From Chloroflexota bacterium (GTDB lineage: Bacteria > Chloroflexota > Anaerolineae > UBA1429): DNA of 47,394 bases. The stretch is taken from positions 1-47,394 of the forward strand of contig JAAYAW010000038.1 in the NCBI GenBank assembly GCA_012719135.1. The letters are read 5' to 3'. Below the pieces are notes generated by a model that worked only from the letters and a program-made list of their open reading frames with translations, was not told where the DNA came from and did not search any database. Position numbers and translations under genes: made by a program. Below, piece by piece: positions 19,404-27,015 of the stretch. Positions within the stretch are counted from its first letter, which is position 1; each line of letters starts with the position of its first letter.

Positions 19404-20389
19404 GGCAGGAGGCTCGCGTCAGTTCCTGGAGAGCCGGCGATGGCTTCGACCACTGCCGCGGGCTGGTCTATCTGAGCCAAATGGCCCGCTCCGGGCAGCA
19501 TCTGCACACTGGCATCGATGAACTGCGATGCCAGGGCCTCTGCCTCCCGCTGGGAAAGCGTCCTGTCCTGATCACCCAGAAGAACACTCACGGGCACCGA
19601 AATCCCCGGAATGGCCTCAGGCAGGTTGTCATCGGGAAGGGAGAGCACCCTCATTCTTGCAGCCTCGGCAGAACCCCGGATCCGGCCGAGTACCTCGGCG
19701 ATGCGCCAGTAGCGCTCCGGGAAGGCCTCGGTGGAGGCCACCATCCCCGTGCGCAGCGATTTCCACAGAGGTCCCCCGCTACGCAGGGCCCAGGCGGCGG
19801 CTTGGCCCACATAGGGGATGCCCGCAACGGTACGCCACGCGAGAGGCTCACCATCCGCCAAACACGGCGACACGAGCACGATGCGCTCGATGAACTGAGG
19901 CTGCTCCACGGCCAACTGAAGGGCCGTCGCGGCGCCTCTACCGTGAGCCACGACCGTAGCGTCCTGTATGCCGTATTCATTGAGCACATGGGCCAGCATT
20001 CGCGTCTGGATGCGCTGAGAATAGACCGGCTCTGCAACGCGGGAGGAGCGGCCGTAGCCCAGGAGATCGACGGCAACCACGTGCGTACCGGCATCCGCCA
20101 GCAGCGAAGGGACTCTGCCCCAGGAGAGTGAGCCCTCTATCATGTCGCCGTGGATCAGAACGACCGGTCGATCCTGCCGCGCACCCCAGGTGGTATAGTG
20201 GATGGCCTGGTCGTCCACCCACAACCACTCTCCCTCGTCCGTTCCCTGGCCAAGAGGCTCTGTCTCCCACATGGGAAGATAGACCGATGCAAAGCCCGAG
20301 AACAGGACCACACAGGCGACAAACACCAGGAGAACGGCCAGAGAGAGATTGAGCACCAGGCGCAGAGCGGCAGCCATCGCTTTCACCAT
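19400..20389 (-). CDS. Membrane-anchored alpha/beta-hydrolase fold protein, nucleophile replaced by Gly
   Basis: The 329-aa protein begins with one membrane segment (about residues 9-35) followed by an alpha/beta-hydrolase domain. VVLIHGDM carries the oxyanion HG motif and VVAVDLLGYGRS matches the family. At the nucleophile elbow, where G-x-S-x-G is expected, the sequence is A148-H149-G150-R151-G152, so the serine is replaced by glycine. The acid (LLGDQD, near 272) and the histidine (GAGHLAQ, near 300) remain. It may therefore be a non-hydrolytic binding protein or use different chemistry. It is divergent from nnr and convergent with nadB. The role is unknown. Confidence 0.8.
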   Translation of the reverse strand: MVKAMAAALRLVLNLSLAVLLVFVACVVLFSGFASVYLPMWETEPLGQGTDEGEWLWVDDQAIHYTTWGARQDRPVVLIHGDMIEGSLSWGRVPSLLADAGTHVVAVDLLGYGRSSRVAEPVYSQRIQTRMLAHVLNEYGIQDATVVAHGRGAATALQLAVEQPQFIERIVLVSPCLADGEPLAWRTVAGIPYVGQAAAWALRSGGPLWKSLRTGMVASTEAFPERYWRIAEVLGRIRGSAEAARMRVLSLPDDNLPEAIPGISVPVSVLLGDQDRTLSQREAEALASQFIDASVQMLPGAGHLAQIDQPAAVVEAIAGSPGTDASLLP

Positions 20390-20482
20390 AGCAACACCCT
20401 CTTCTACGCCCCGTCGTTGTCGACCAACAGCGCCGATACGCGGGGTACAATCTATAGTTGGTGGCCCGTTGGACCGGTGTAC

Positions 20483-20511
20483 ATTCTATCATGGCGATCC
20501 AGCCCCGGCAA
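20483..20511 (-). promoter_or_regulatory. Promoter of the alpha/beta-hydrolase gene
   Basis: On the complement, TTGCCG (20506-20511) and TAGAAT (20483-20488) are separated by 17 bases, about 95 bases upstream of the start codon. Confidence 0.55.
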
Positions 20512-20603
20512 TCACAGTCCGAGCCAGTGAGAGCCCGGCGGGCGCAGGGCACAACCGGCCACAGAAGCGCCGGCCAGTGTCAGGACTCGCTCCCGTGGAA
20601 TCG

Positions 20604-20632
20604 TTGACAGGGTCGAGCGCCCCCTCTAGAAT
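20604..20632 (+). promoter_or_regulatory. Promoter of nnr
   Basis: TTGACA (20604-20609) and TAGAAT (20627-20632) are 17 bases apart. The start codon lies 22 bases further on. Confidence 0.75.
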
Positions 20633-20654
20633 GCCCGCACTCGAGGAGACGAAC

Positions 20655-22319
20655 ATGAAGCTTGTTACTGTTCAGGAGATGAGAGCGATCGAGAAGGCCA
20701 GCGACGCGGCCGGGCATCACTATGGCACCATGATGGATCGAGCCGGCGGGGCGGTGGCACAGGTGGTTACCGGCCGCATCGGTTCGCGGCGCGCCCGTGT
20801 TCTGGTGCTGGTTGGCCCTGGGAACAACGGGGGCGATGGCCTCGTCGCCGCCAAGGTGCTGGCACAGGCTGGGCACAAGGTAACCCTCTATCTCTGGAAG
20901 CGGCAAGCCGCGCCCGATGCTCTCCTCACGGAAGCCATCTCCGCCGGTTCGGCAGCGTACCATTGCGCTTCTGATCCCGATCTCTCGGCGCTCGCGACGG
21001 CGGCTGAGCGCTGTGACGTGGTGGTGGATGCATTGTTGGGCACGGGAGCACGCGGCGTGCTGCGGGATGGAGCCGAGGCAATCCTCGCGACTGTGGGAAA
21101 GATGATCGGGCTGCGTCGGGCTGCCCCAGAGACGGCGTTGCTCCCACTGGGACAGGGAGACTGCAGCGGAGCCCCGCATGCCGGGCCGCTCATCGTCGCG
21201 GTGGATGTTCCCTCGGGGATGGACGCCGACACAGGCGCCGTGGACCCGAGTACACTGGTCGCCGATCTGTGTGTCACCTTCGCTTACCCCAAACGCGGAC
21301 ACTTCCGCTATCCTGGCGCATCCCGCGTCGGAGAACTCATCGTCGCCGACATTGGCATATCCCCCGCGCTCTCCGAAGGCATCGCTGCCTCGGTGGTCAC
21401 CCGCCAACGAGTAGCCCAAAAGCTACCCGGTCGCGAGCCCAATGCGCACAAGGGGACCTTTGGCCGCGTGCTAGTGATTGCCGGGTCGGCCAACTACCTG
21501 GGCGCGCCCGCGCTCGCAGGACGGGCGGCGTACCGTATCGGAGCCGGGCTGGTGACTCTGGCGATCCCCGCCCCCATCCAGATGGCTGTGGCGAGCCAAC
21601 TCCCTGAGGCCACGTACCTCGCGCTACCCAATGACATGGGCGTCATCACGCCGCAGGCCATGCCTGTGATCTGCGAGACCGTTGACAAGTACCAGGCGTT
21701 GCTGGTCGGGCCCGGCCTCAGCCAGGAGCGAGCGGCACGCGATCTCGTGCGCGCTCTAGTTGAGAGGGGCAGACGACCTCGGCAGGCGATTGGCTTTATC
21801 GCGCCACGGGAAGAGGCTCAGGGGGCGATCATACTGCCGCCGATGGTCATCGATGCCGATGGGCTGAACGCCCTCGCGCGGATGGAAGGGTGGTGGCGTC
21901 TACTACCTGAAGGAACGATCCTGACGCCGCATCCGGTGGAGATGGCGAGGCTGATGGGGATTGAAAGAATTCCTCAAGATGCGGACCGGCTCGCGATCGC
22001 GCGTGAGGCGGCTGAGCGTTGGGGATGCACGGTGGTTCTCAAAGGCGCGTACACGGCCGTTACGTCGCCCGGGGGAAAAGTCGAGGTGATACCCTTTGCA
22101 GAGCCAGCGCTGGCCACGGCCGGATCGGGCGACGTCCTGGCAGGCACTATCGCAGGTCTGCTGGCTCAGGGCCTGGCGCCCCATGAAGCGGGGGTGAGTG
22201 GCGCGTACATTCATGCCCTGGCGGGAGTCCTCTGGGCCACTGATCGGGGCCATGCAGGATTGCTGGCCGGTGAGTTGGCAGATCAACTGCCTGCCGCCCT
22301 CCGCACGTTGCGGCCCTGA
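20655..22319 (+). CDS. nnr: Bifunctional NAD(P)HX epimerase/dehydratase
   Basis: This metabolite-repair enzyme restores NADH and NADPH from their hydrated forms. The N-terminal epimerase domain (YjeF_N, about residues 1-220) has VGPGNNGGDGLVAA and VDVPSGMDADTG. The C-terminal ADP-dependent dehydratase domain (about 235-545) has HKGTFGRVLVIAGS, TPHPVEMARL and GSGDVLAGTIAGLL. At 554 aa it is longer than the usual 500; extra segments lie near 150-175 and before IDADGLNAL. ATG 20655 has GAGGAGAC just upstream and a consensus promoter; the longer frame from 20349 is ignored. It is close to the NAD genes but on its own promoter. Confidence 0.93.
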   Translation: MKLVTVQEMRAIEKASDAAGHHYGTMMDRAGGAVAQVVTGRIGSRRARVLVLVGPGNNGGDGLVAAKVLAQAGHKVTLYLWKRQAAPDALLTEAISAGSAAYHCASDPDLSALATAAERCDVVVDALLGTGARGVLRDGAEAILATVGKMIGLRRAAPETALLPLGQGDCSGAPHAGPLIVAVDVPSGMDADTGAVDPSTLVADLCVTFAYPKRGHFRYPGASRVGELIVADIGISPALSEGIAASVVTRQRVAQKLPGREPNAHKGTFGRVLVIAGSANYLGAPALAGRAAYRIGAGLVTLAIPAPIQMAVASQLPEATYLALPNDMGVITPQAMPVICETVDKYQALLVGPGLSQERAARDLVRALVERGRRPRQAIGFIAPREEAQGAIILPPMVIDADGLNALARMEGWWRLLPEGTILTPHPVEMARLMGIERIPQDADRLAIAREAAERWGCTVVLKGAYTAVTSPGGKVEVIPFAEPALATAGSGDVLAGTIAGLLAQGLAPHEAGVSGAYIHALAGVLWATDRGHAGLLAGELADQLPAALRTLRP

Positions 22320-22337
22320 GAAGAGGAAGAGAGGGAG

Positions 22338-22370
22338 GCCCGGGCCCGTGTATGGGCCCGGGCTTTGCGT
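22338..22370. terminator. Bidirectional terminator between nnr and the ytxH-like gene
   Basis: GCCCGGGCCC (22338-22347) pairs perfectly with GGGCCCGGGC (22354-22363) around GTGTAT, followed by TTTGCGTT. It lies between two convergent genes and could serve both. Confidence 0.75.
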
Positions 22371-22380
22371 TCGAAACGCT

Positions 22381-22749
22381 CTAGCTGGCCTCGCCCTCGC
22401 CAGCCGGCGTGAGATCGATGCTATCGTCTTTCGGAGCAGGCGCCTGAAACTGCGCGAGCAGTTCCTCCTTGCGACGCTCTGCCGCAAGGCGTCCTTCCTG
22501 AACGGCCTCCATAAAGCGCGTGCGCTGCTGCTCCAGCAGTTCCTCGCCACGAACTTTAAGCTCGCCCAGCTTTTCGCGATCAACTCCCATCTCAGTGGCG
22601 CGCTCCTTGAGCTCGATACCTCTCTCCCTGATCTGCTCGCGCATCTCCTCGCCCGTTGAGGGAGCAAAGAGCAGGGCAAAAGCAGCGCCCACCAGGGTTC
22701 CTACAAAGAACCCGGCCAGAAAGTCACCAGCTCCGGAATCACTGCTCAT
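22381..22749 (-). CDS. YtxH-like membrane protein
   Basis: This is a small protein (122 aa) of the YtxH family, often annotated as general-stress or gas-vesicle-like. A single membrane segment (about residues 9-30, FLAGFFVGTLVGAAFALLF) is followed by the typical APSTGEEMREQIRERG and a long charged helix predicted to form a coiled coil up to about residue 100. ATG 22749 has GGAGG seven bases upstream; the longer frame is unlikely. The start overlaps the end of the preceding gene by 11 bases, so the two are co-translated. The biochemical role is unknown. Confidence 0.75.
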   Translation of the reverse strand: MSSDSGAGDFLAGFFVGTLVGAAFALLFAPSTGEEMREQIRERGIELKERATEMGVDREKLGELKVRGEELLEQQRTRFMEAVQEGRLAAERRKEELLAQFQAPAPKDDSIDLTPAGEGEAS

Positions 22750-23107
22750 GGTCTGCCTCCTTATTGAGCACTCTATGCAGGGTAACAGGTGTTGAAGAGC
22801 CGCCAGCGGTTGCCCTGCTGGACCGGCGGCGCGGCCCCCGAAGAGTCCCGAGCGCCTGGCGCACGCCCGCAGCATAGCTGTTCACTTTGATCAAGGGCGA
22901 TACCACCGTATCGCTCACGAGGTGCACGGTGCCGTCCAGACGCGAAGCCGTCGTCTGCGTGGTCTTGAGGATGGGCGCGACCTCCTCACGTAGGGTTCGA
23001 ACGAGGTTCCGGATCTGCACAAGCAAGAGAACCAGCAGCACACCTATGACGATGGAGATCAGGGCCAATAGCACGATGGCTACATCACGTACCGCCGCCA
23101 GGACCAT
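22739..23107 (-). CDS. Small membrane protein resembling DUF948
   Basis: This 122-aa protein has one N-terminal membrane helix (about residues 9-31) and a helical tail of heptad-like pattern (TLREEVAPILKTTQTTASRLDGTVHLV), as in DUF948 proteins. The C-terminus is rich in Arg and Ser. It overlaps the YtxH-like gene and this pairing is common in other bacteria, where the two are inferred to act together at the membrane. A GGAGGGGG site precedes ATG 23107. The function is not known. Confidence 0.65.
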   Translation of the reverse strand: MVLAAVRDVAIVLLALISIVIGVLLVLLLVQIRNLVRTLREEVAPILKTTQTTASRLDGTVHLVSDTVVSPLIKVNSYAAGVRQALGTLRGPRRRSSRATAGGSSTPVTLHRVLNKEADHEQ

Positions 23108-23147
23108 CGTTACCCCCTCCCCCGTCGTGCTATCCGCTCACCGGGAC

Positions 23148-23176
23148 ATTCTAGCATAGCTTCAGGCCCCTCGCAA
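23148..23176 (-). promoter_or_regulatory. Promoter of the DUF948-like/ytxH-like pair
   Basis: On the complement, TTGCGA (23171-23176) and TAGAAT (23148-23153) are 17 bases apart, overlapping the end of the upstream membrane-protein gene. Confidence 0.55.
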
Positions 23177-23408
23177 CGAGCATCGCAAGGCAGGAGAACA
23201 TAACGGCAGGCACGATGGATACCTGGCCGATCGTTGGCCAGGAAGAGAGGAAAACACTGCCAATCAGCTGCCCGACGAAAAAGCCAATGGCTGACGTGAA
23301 CCAGTAGAGGATCGCCTGCTTGGCACCATTGCCGACCAGCAGATGAAAGAATGCGGCGAGCAGCGTAGCCATCGACATCCCCAATAACCAGACCGGTGAA
23401 GCGAACAT
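23151..23408 (-). CDS. Small integral membrane protein, unknown function
   Basis: The 85-aa product is almost entirely hydrophobic, with about three membrane segments (near residues 5-25, 32-53 and 60-80). I do not recognise a family. AGGAG lies six bases ahead of ATG 23408, and the gene starts nine bases after the mnmA stop, so it is probably co-transcribed with it. The coding frame is supported by its spacing, ribosome site and strong hydrophobic pattern rather than by homology. Confidence 0.6.
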   Translation of the reverse strand: MFASPVWLLGMSMATLLAAFFHLLVGNGAKQAILYWFTSAIGFFVGQLIGSVFLSSWPTIGQVSIVPAVMFSCLAMLVARGLKLC

Positions 23409-23417
23409 GCCGTACTC

Positions 23418-24509
23418 CTAGGGCTCGATCACGGACTCGACTTGATCGATGAGGCCTCCCCCCACGACCCGACACCCCTCGTACAGCACGATAGCCTGTC
23501 CGGGGGCCGCACCGCGCACGGGTTGTTCAAAGTAGATGGCTGCCTCGCTGCTGCCTGACGGTTCCACGCGAACCTCTACCGCCTGAGCACGGTAGCGGAT
23601 CTGCGCTTGAAGGTATCGCGTGCACTCGGGAGCCTCTCCGGATACATAGTGCATCTCTCTGGCAACCAGTGAGTGGCAGTCGAGTTCCTCCGCATAGCCA
23701 ACGATCAGAGCGTTTCGACACCTATCCATTCGCAAGACATAGAGAGGCCTATCCGCGGACACTCCCAGTCCGCTGCGCTGCCCCACAGTGTACAGCGGAA
23801 GCCCCAGGTGTTGGCCCAGAATCCTGCCCTGCCGGTTGAGAATGGGTCCAGGCCGGAGCGCCTCGGGGACTCGTTGCCGTAGCAGATCTGCGTAGGATCC
23901 TGCTCCCACGAAACACGCGTCCTGACTCTCCTGTTGCTGTGCCACTGAAAGCCCCCGTTCTGCCGCCATGGCTCGCAGGACGTCCTTTGTGTAGGTGCCC
24001 ACAGGAAAACAGACCTGGCTCAGAACGCGCTGGGACAGCGTGTACAGAAAGTAGGATTGGTCCTTTGCGGCATCCACACCTCGGCACAGGGTGTAGCCCC
24101 CTCCGGAGCGGCCTACCTGCGCATGGTGTCCCGTCGCCAGGCCCGTGGCACCAAGCCCCTTGACAGCCTCCAGAAGCGCCCCAAACTTGACCCTTTCGTT
24201 ACAGCGCACGCAGGGGTTCGGAGTTCGGGCTTGAGCATACTCGCGCACAAACGAGTTGACCACTGCCTCTGCGAACGTCTCGCGTAGATCGATCAGGGTG
24301 TGCTGAACGCCCAACTGAGAACAGAGATCCCGGGCAGCCTGGGCAGCCTCGGGGAGGGGAGCCGTCTCGCCTCCTTGCGGGGGCCAGAGAAGCATGGTCA
24401 CACCCTGAACGTTGTGGCCAGCCTCGCGTAACAGGATGAGTGCCATGGCGCTATCGAGTCCACCACTGAGGGCGACAGCGAGGCGAGATGCAGCCGGCAC
24501 AGAATCCAT
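23418..24509 (-). CDS. mnmA: tRNA-specific 2-thiouridylase
   Basis: MnmA makes 2-thiouridine at position 34 of tRNAs for Lys, Glu and Gln, using ATP and a persulfide sulfur. The 363-aa protein has the PP-loop SGGLDSA (15-21), where most relatives have SGGVDSS. Its catalytic cysteine pair is in NPCVRCNERVKF (about residue 100) and QDACFVGAG (about 198). A C-terminal barrel ends with GQAIVLYEGCRVVGGG. It begins 18 bases after the cysteine desulfurase gene, whose product probably provides the sulfur. Confidence 0.94.
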   Translation of the reverse strand: MDSVPAASRLAVALSGGLDSAMALILLREAGHNVQGVTMLLWPPQGGETAPLPEAAQAARDLCSQLGVQHTLIDLRETFAEAVVNSFVREYAQARTPNPCVRCNERVKFGALLEAVKGLGATGLATGHHAQVGRSGGGYTLCRGVDAAKDQSYFLYTLSQRVLSQVCFPVGTYTKDVLRAMAAERGLSVAQQQESQDACFVGAGSYADLLRQRVPEALRPGPILNRQGRILGQHLGLPLYTVGQRSGLGVSADRPLYVLRMDRCRNALIVGYAEELDCHSLVAREMHYVSGEAPECTRYLQAQIRYRAQAVEVRVEPSGSSEAAIYFEQPVRGAAPGQAIVLYEGCRVVGGGLIDQVESVIEP

Positions 24510-24527
24510 GGGACGAAAAGCCCCTCT

Positions 24528-25715
24528 CTAGGCGTCGAGCGGTGCGGAGGCATAGCTCGGAGCGAGGGCTCGAAGGCGACTGATCGCGCTACACAGAACG
24601 TCGAGAGTTCGATCGATCTCTTGCGCCGTCGTTTGGCGGCTCAGAGAGAGCCGCAGGCTGCCGTGGATCCAGGGTTCGGGAATCGCCATGGCCTCGAGAA
24701 CATGTGAAGCCCCCGCCTCCCCGGCCGAACAGGCCGATCCTGTGCTGGCCTCGACGCCACTTATGGTCAGCTGAACCACGAGGCTCTCGCCTTCAACGCC
24801 AGCAAAGGCAAAACTGGCGTTGTGCGGGGTCCGCAAGTCAGGGTGCCCCGTCAGAAGCACATCAGGGATGCGTTCCAGAACGCCAGCAATCAGCCGATCG
24901 CGGAGGGCTCGAACGCAGGCCACGTGTTCCTCAAGGTTATCGGAGGCTAAACTCACAGCCTTTGCCAGCCCCACGATGTAGGGCAAGTTCTCCGTCCCGG
25001 AACGCCTGCCCGCCTCCTGGCCGCCTCCCGTCTGCATGGGCAGCAGAGGCGTTCCGTTGCGCACATAGAGAGCGCCTACCCCCTTGGGGGCATGCAGCTT
25101 GTGCCCGGAAAACGAGAGCAGATCGACACCCAGGGCGTTCACGTCTACGGGAAGATGCCCCACGGCCTGAACCGCGTCGGTGTGAAAGACCGCCCCGCGA
25201 GCGTGAACGAGCCGGGCCATCTCCGCTACCGGCTCTACGGTTCCGACCTCGTTGTTGGCCAGGATGATCGAAACCAACGTCGTGTCAGAGCGGAGGGCAC
25301 GCTCGAGATCTCCCGGATCTACCAGCCCGGAGCGATCTACCGGCAAGTAGGTCACCTCAAAGCCAAAGTGGTCCGCGAGTTGGGCCATGGTGCGGATGAT
25401 GGCATGGTGTTCGACGGCACTGGTGATCAGGTGACGTCCCTCGGATTGGCGGGCAAAGGCAACGCCACGAAGCGCCAGATTGTTGCTTTCCGTGCCGCAG
25501 CTCGTAAAGACGATCTCCTCGCCGGAAGCCCCGACGCCCTCGGCAACCTCCATACGCGCCTTGTCCAGAGCCGCGCGAGCGGCCAATCCCGTCCGGTGCA
25601 CGCTGGAGGGGTTCCCATACCCGTGGGATAAGAAAGGTAGCATCGCCTCCAGCACGCGGGGATCCACCGCCGTAGTCGCCGCATTGTCGAGATATATCGT
25701 ATCGGGGTTGACCAT
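24528..25715 (-). CDS. Cysteine desulfurase (IscS/NifS family)
   Basis: This pyridoxal-phosphate enzyme removes sulfur from cysteine as a persulfide for Fe-S clusters and thio-tRNA. The 395-aa protein starts DTIYLDNAATTAVDPRV. The cofactor lysine is Lys206 in FSGHKLHAPKG and the persulfide cysteine Cys329 is in TGSACSAGEAG. Loop length around this cysteine fits the group I (NifS/IscS) class. The same frame is open upstream to 26057 but overlaps cysE; ATG 25715 has AGGAG seven bases ahead and begins one base after the cysE stop. No IscU-like scaffold gene is in the window. Confidence 0.93.
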   Translation of the reverse strand: MVNPDTIYLDNAATTAVDPRVLEAMLPFLSHGYGNPSSVHRTGLAARAALDKARMEVAEGVGASGEEIVFTSCGTESNNLALRGVAFARQSEGRHLITSAVEHHAIIRTMAQLADHFGFEVTYLPVDRSGLVDPGDLERALRSDTTLVSIILANNEVGTVEPVAEMARLVHARGAVFHTDAVQAVGHLPVDVNALGVDLLSFSGHKLHAPKGVGALYVRNGTPLLPMQTGGGQEAGRRSGTENLPYIVGLAKAVSLASDNLEEHVACVRALRDRLIAGVLERIPDVLLTGHPDLRTPHNASFAFAGVEGESLVVQLTISGVEASTGSACSAGEAGASHVLEAMAIPEPWIHGSLRLSLSRQTTAQEIDRTLDVLCSAISRLRALAPSYASAPLDA

Positions 25716-25716
25716 T

Positions 25717-26472
25717 TCAGCGCTCCTGCCCATTGTGGACCATCGCCACATTCTTGGGGCGGTCCTCGTCTCTAGGGTCGGACCCATTCTGAGAGGCCAC
25801 CAAGGACTCCCTCGCCAGCTGCCCCATGGAGGTCCGCACAGCCTCGAGGCTCTTCTCCAGAGACTGAACCTCCTCGGTGAGACGTCGATACTGCTCCGCG
25901 AAGGGATCCGGAAGCTCGGCGTGAGACAGGCTGGCCGCCGGCCCCCGCTCCAGATGGGGCCCGCGAACAATGCGAGCCGGCACGCCGACAGCGGTGGAAT
26001 CCTCCGGCACGGACTTGACAACAACGGCGCCCGAGCCGATCCGCGCGTCATGCCCAATCTCTACCGGGCCCAGAATGGTGGCGTTCGAACCGATCACAAC
26101 GCGATCGCCAATGGTGGGGTGGCGCTTGCCCTTGGTCAACGACACCCCTCCCAACACAGCTCCCTTGTAGATCAGGACGTCATCGCCTATGACCGCCGTC
26201 TCGCCGATGACGATGCCCATTCCATGGTCGATGAACACACGCCTGCCGATCATCGCGCCCGGGTGAATCTCGATGCCTGTGAGAAAACGTGCGAGATGCG
26301 AGATGAAGCGTGCGAACCAGTAGCGCCGGTGCCGCCAAAGCCAGTGCGACAGACGATAGAGCCACAGCGCATGCAGACCGGGATAGCAGGTCAGCACCTC
26401 GAACGCTGTTCTTGCGGCGGGGTCCTTGCGGAAAACCGTCTCGACATCTTCACGCAGCCTAGAGAAGAGCAT
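25717..26472 (-). CDS. cysE: Serine O-acetyltransferase
   Basis: CysE makes O-acetylserine from serine and acetyl-CoA, the first step to cysteine. The 251-aa protein has an N-terminal helical part followed by left-handed beta-helix hexapeptide repeats (about residues 65-170), with the catalytic histidine in [16 protein letters not shown] and the motif [13 protein letters not shown] charged, helical extension of about 60 residues follows PARIVRGP, with no known role. It sits between the Rrf2 regulator and the cysteine desulfurase, so cysteine production and use are co-expressed. Confidence 0.93.
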   Translation of the reverse strand: MLFSRLREDVETVFRKDPAARTAFEVLTCYPGLHALWLYRLSHWLWRHRRYWFARFISHLARFLTGIEIHPGAMIGRRVFIDHGMGIVIGETAVIGDDVLIYKGAVLGGVSLTKGKRHPTIGDRVVIGSNATILGPVEIGHDARIGSGAVVVKSVPEDSTAVGVPARIVRGPHLERGPAASLSHAELPDPFAEQYRRLTEEVQSLEKSLEAVRTSMGQLARESLVASQNGSDPRDEDRPKNVAMVHNGQER

Positions 26473-26488
26473 TCCCCAGATCCCTCCG

Positions 26489-26902
26489 TCATGGCCTGGA
26501 TGAAAGCATGACGTCGGCCAGCGTCATCTCACTCAGCGTGTCTTGCAGGCAGTCCCGAACGCGCAGCCATACGCCGCGCGCCGGGCACCCGCTCTCGCGC
26601 TCGCACTCGGGGATCCCAGGATCCAGGCAATCGAGGCTGAGCACACTTCCTTCCAGAGCCTCGAGAACGTCACGCACGGAGATCTGAGACGGCTCCCGGG
26701 AGAGAGAGTATCCGCCACGGGCACCCCGGACACTTTCGAGGAGGCCAGCCCGCCGCAAGACCGCCGCCACCTGCTCCAGGTAGGGCAGCGGGAGATCCTG
26801 GCTGAGCGCCACCTGAGACAGGGCGGTAGGCCCCTCTCCATAGAACGGAGCCAGGGCGATCATCGCGCGGAGACCGGTCTGCTCTCTAGCGGAAAGTCGC
26901 AT
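26489..26902 (-). CDS. Rrf2-family regulator with three cluster-type cysteines
   Basis: This 137-aa winged-helix repressor resembles IscR. The N-terminus [14 protein letters not shown] and the wing GARGGYSL (61-68) are family signatures. Cys92, Cys100 and Cys106 lie where IscR holds a [2Fe-2S] cluster (IscR uses Cys92, 98 and 104), so Fe-S sensing is plausible; the first gap is two residues longer. ATG 26902 matches the family start; an in-frame TTG at 26911 is the alternative. It heads the run cysE, cysteine desulfurase, mnmA with a 16-base gap, and probably controls that run and itself through the dyad at 26910-26933. Confidence 0.85.
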   Translation of the reverse strand: MRLSAREQTGLRAMIALAPFYGEGPTALSQVALSQDLPLPYLEQVAAVLRRAGLLESVRGARGGYSLSREPSQISVRDVLEALEGSVLSLDCLDPGIPECERESGCPARGVWLRVRDCLQDTLSEMTLADVMLSSRP

Positions 26903-26909
26903 CGCATCC

Positions 26910-26933
26910 AATCCCTAGTTACTGATCAGGATT
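26910..26933 (-). promoter_or_regulatory. Candidate Rrf2 operator
   Basis: A 24-base imperfect dyad has arms AATCC and GGATT with a further matching pair inside. It lies directly downstream of the -10 box, across the expected transcription start of the rrf2-cysE operon. Its position suits repression by the regulator it precedes. Confidence 0.45.
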
Positions 26934-26934
26934 A

Positions 26935-26963
26935 ATGGTAACACGCGGGCACCGTGATGTCAA
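26935..26963 (-). promoter_or_regulatory. Promoter of the rrf2-cysE-desulfurase-mnmA run
   Basis: On the complement, TTGACA (26958-26963) and TACCAT (26935-26940) are exactly 17 bases apart. It starts directly after the terminator of the previous gene. Confidence 0.7.
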
Positions 26964-26996
26964 AAGCCGCGCTGAGGCAAGCATCCTCAGCGCGGC
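26962..26996 (-). terminator. Terminator after the P-loop/DRTGG gene
   Basis: A perfect 12-bp stem (26985-26996 with 26966-26977, 7-base loop) is followed on the minus strand by TTTT. The T-run merges into the -35 box of the next promoter. Confidence 0.85.
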
Positions 26997-27015
26997 CGAT
27001 CCGACCCGGAGCGCC

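Noticed and set aside
24528-26057. Longer 509-residue form of the cysteine desulfurase
   Set aside because: The extra N-terminus overlaps cysE and lacks homology; ATG 25715 has a good ribosome site and the normal family start.
25480-26511. 343-codon plus-strand open frame over cysE and the desulfurase
   Set aside because: Antisense shadow of two conserved genes; no family resemblance.
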